In this document: positions 4,928 through 5,220 of the stretch, piece after piece
How positions within the stretch are numbered: the stretch's first letter is position 1
Layout: each line of letters begins with the position of its first letter
Origin: Chitinophagia bacterium
Lineage (GTDB): Bacteria > Bacteroidota > Bacteroidia > Chitinophagales > Chitinophagaceae
NCBI GenBank assembly: GCA_010021705.1
Contig: RGMU01000126.1
Coordinates: 1 to 5,220, forward strand
Direction of reading: 5' to 3'
DNA: 5,220 nucleotides
Translations under genes and position numbers: made by a program
Notes under the pieces: generated by a model
What the model saw: only the letters and a program-made list of their open reading frames with translations
Database searches by the model: none
What the model was told of the DNA's origin: nothing

Positions 4928-5220
4928 TGCCTAATATTGCAGCGTGGAATAGCATAAATAGTGCCTTAACGCAAAAAAATGTTGTGTTAATAGCCGTTTC
5001 CAAAACCAAACCCATAGCCGACATTCAGGCTTTGTATGAGGCAGGGCAACTTGATTTTGGCGAAAATTACGTGCAGGAGTTAACAGACAAACAAGTGCAA
5101 CTACCGCAGGCTATACGGTGGCACTTTATTGGGCATTTACAAAGCAATAAAGTAAAATATATAGCCCCCTTTGTGCAGCTAATTCATGGGGTCGACAGCT
5201 ATTCGCTACTAAAAGAAATC
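4927..5220 (+). CDS. yggS: YggS/PLPBP-family pyridoxal phosphate-binding protein, N-terminal part
   Basis: The frame opens with the ATG at 4927 and stays open to the window end, giving 98 residues of a protein usually around 220-230 long. The family binds pyridoxal 5'-phosphate on a TIM-barrel fold related to alanine racemase but has no known catalysis; it keeps free PLP in balance and affects amino-acid and keto-acid metabolism. Diagnostic segments are AVSKTKP (23-29) with the PLP-binding lysine K26 (E. coli K36), FGENYVQEL, and WHFIGHLQSNKVKYI, followed by the IHGVDS block. The N-terminal region before the lysine is about ten residues shorter than in E. coli, which I believe is common in Bacteroidota. 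The start codon overlaps the panB stop by one base (TAATG), so it is very likely translated by coupling from panB mRNA. An alanine racemase is excluded by the HFIGHLQ-NK signature. The C-terminal half is not visible, so intactness is unknown. Confidence 0.95.
   Translation, partial: MPNIAAWNSINSALTQKNVVLIAVSKTKPIADIQALYEAGQLDFGENYVQELTDKQVQLPQAIRWHFIGHLQSNKVKYIAPFVQLIHGVDSYSLLKEI

Overview
The window reads as an ordinary piece of a Bacteroidota chromosome, probably from the Chitinophaga/Sphingobacterium side of the phylum, although the exact family is an inference. The evidence is a Bacteroidota-type DoxX/thioredoxin-fold membrane protein, an HMG-CoA lyase of the 'ECPRDAMQG' type, A/T-rich leaders without Shine-Dalgarno sequences, and two exact copies of TACCTTTG, matching the Bacteroidota -7 promoter consensus TAnnTTTG, each placed just upstream of a gene. 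Coding density is high. There is no tRNA, rRNA, insertion sequence, CRISPR array or phage gene, and no gene-free stretch longer than about 185 bases.

Layout. The left edge (3-392, +) is the C-terminal end of the 2-oxoglutarate dehydrogenase E1 subunit (sucA). It converges with, and overlaps by 4 bases, a minus-strand pair made of folP (dihydropteroate synthase, 1820-984) followed 7 bases later by a Nudix hydrolase (976-389). A 183-base divergent intergenic region (1821-2003) separates folP from a plus-strand run. That run starts with a DoxX/MauE-like membrane protein carrying a periplasmic thioredoxin-fold domain (2004-3182). After a 50-base gap holding a promoter motif comes a compact three-gene set: HMG-CoA lyase (3233-4090), panB (4112-4927) and the start of a YggS/PLPBP-family PLP-binding protein (4927-5220, cut by the right edge).

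How the genes may work together. folP and the Nudix gene probably form one transcript, which makes the Nudix enzyme a candidate for the dihydroneopterin triphosphate pyrophosphatase step of folate synthesis. The plus-strand trio links branched-chain keto-acid and CoA metabolism: HMG-CoA lyase ends leucine breakdown, PanB takes the valine precursor 3-methyl-2-oxobutanoate towards pantothenate and CoA, and YggS-type proteins buffer PLP and, in E. coli, affect Ile/Val and CoA balance. PanB also uses methylene-tetrahydrofolate, a weak functional tie to folP.

No clearly new system was found. The points most worth a second look are the panB-yggS coupling, the folP-Nudix pairing, non-consensus residues in both catalytic loops of FolP, and the redox-like architecture of the DoxX-type protein.
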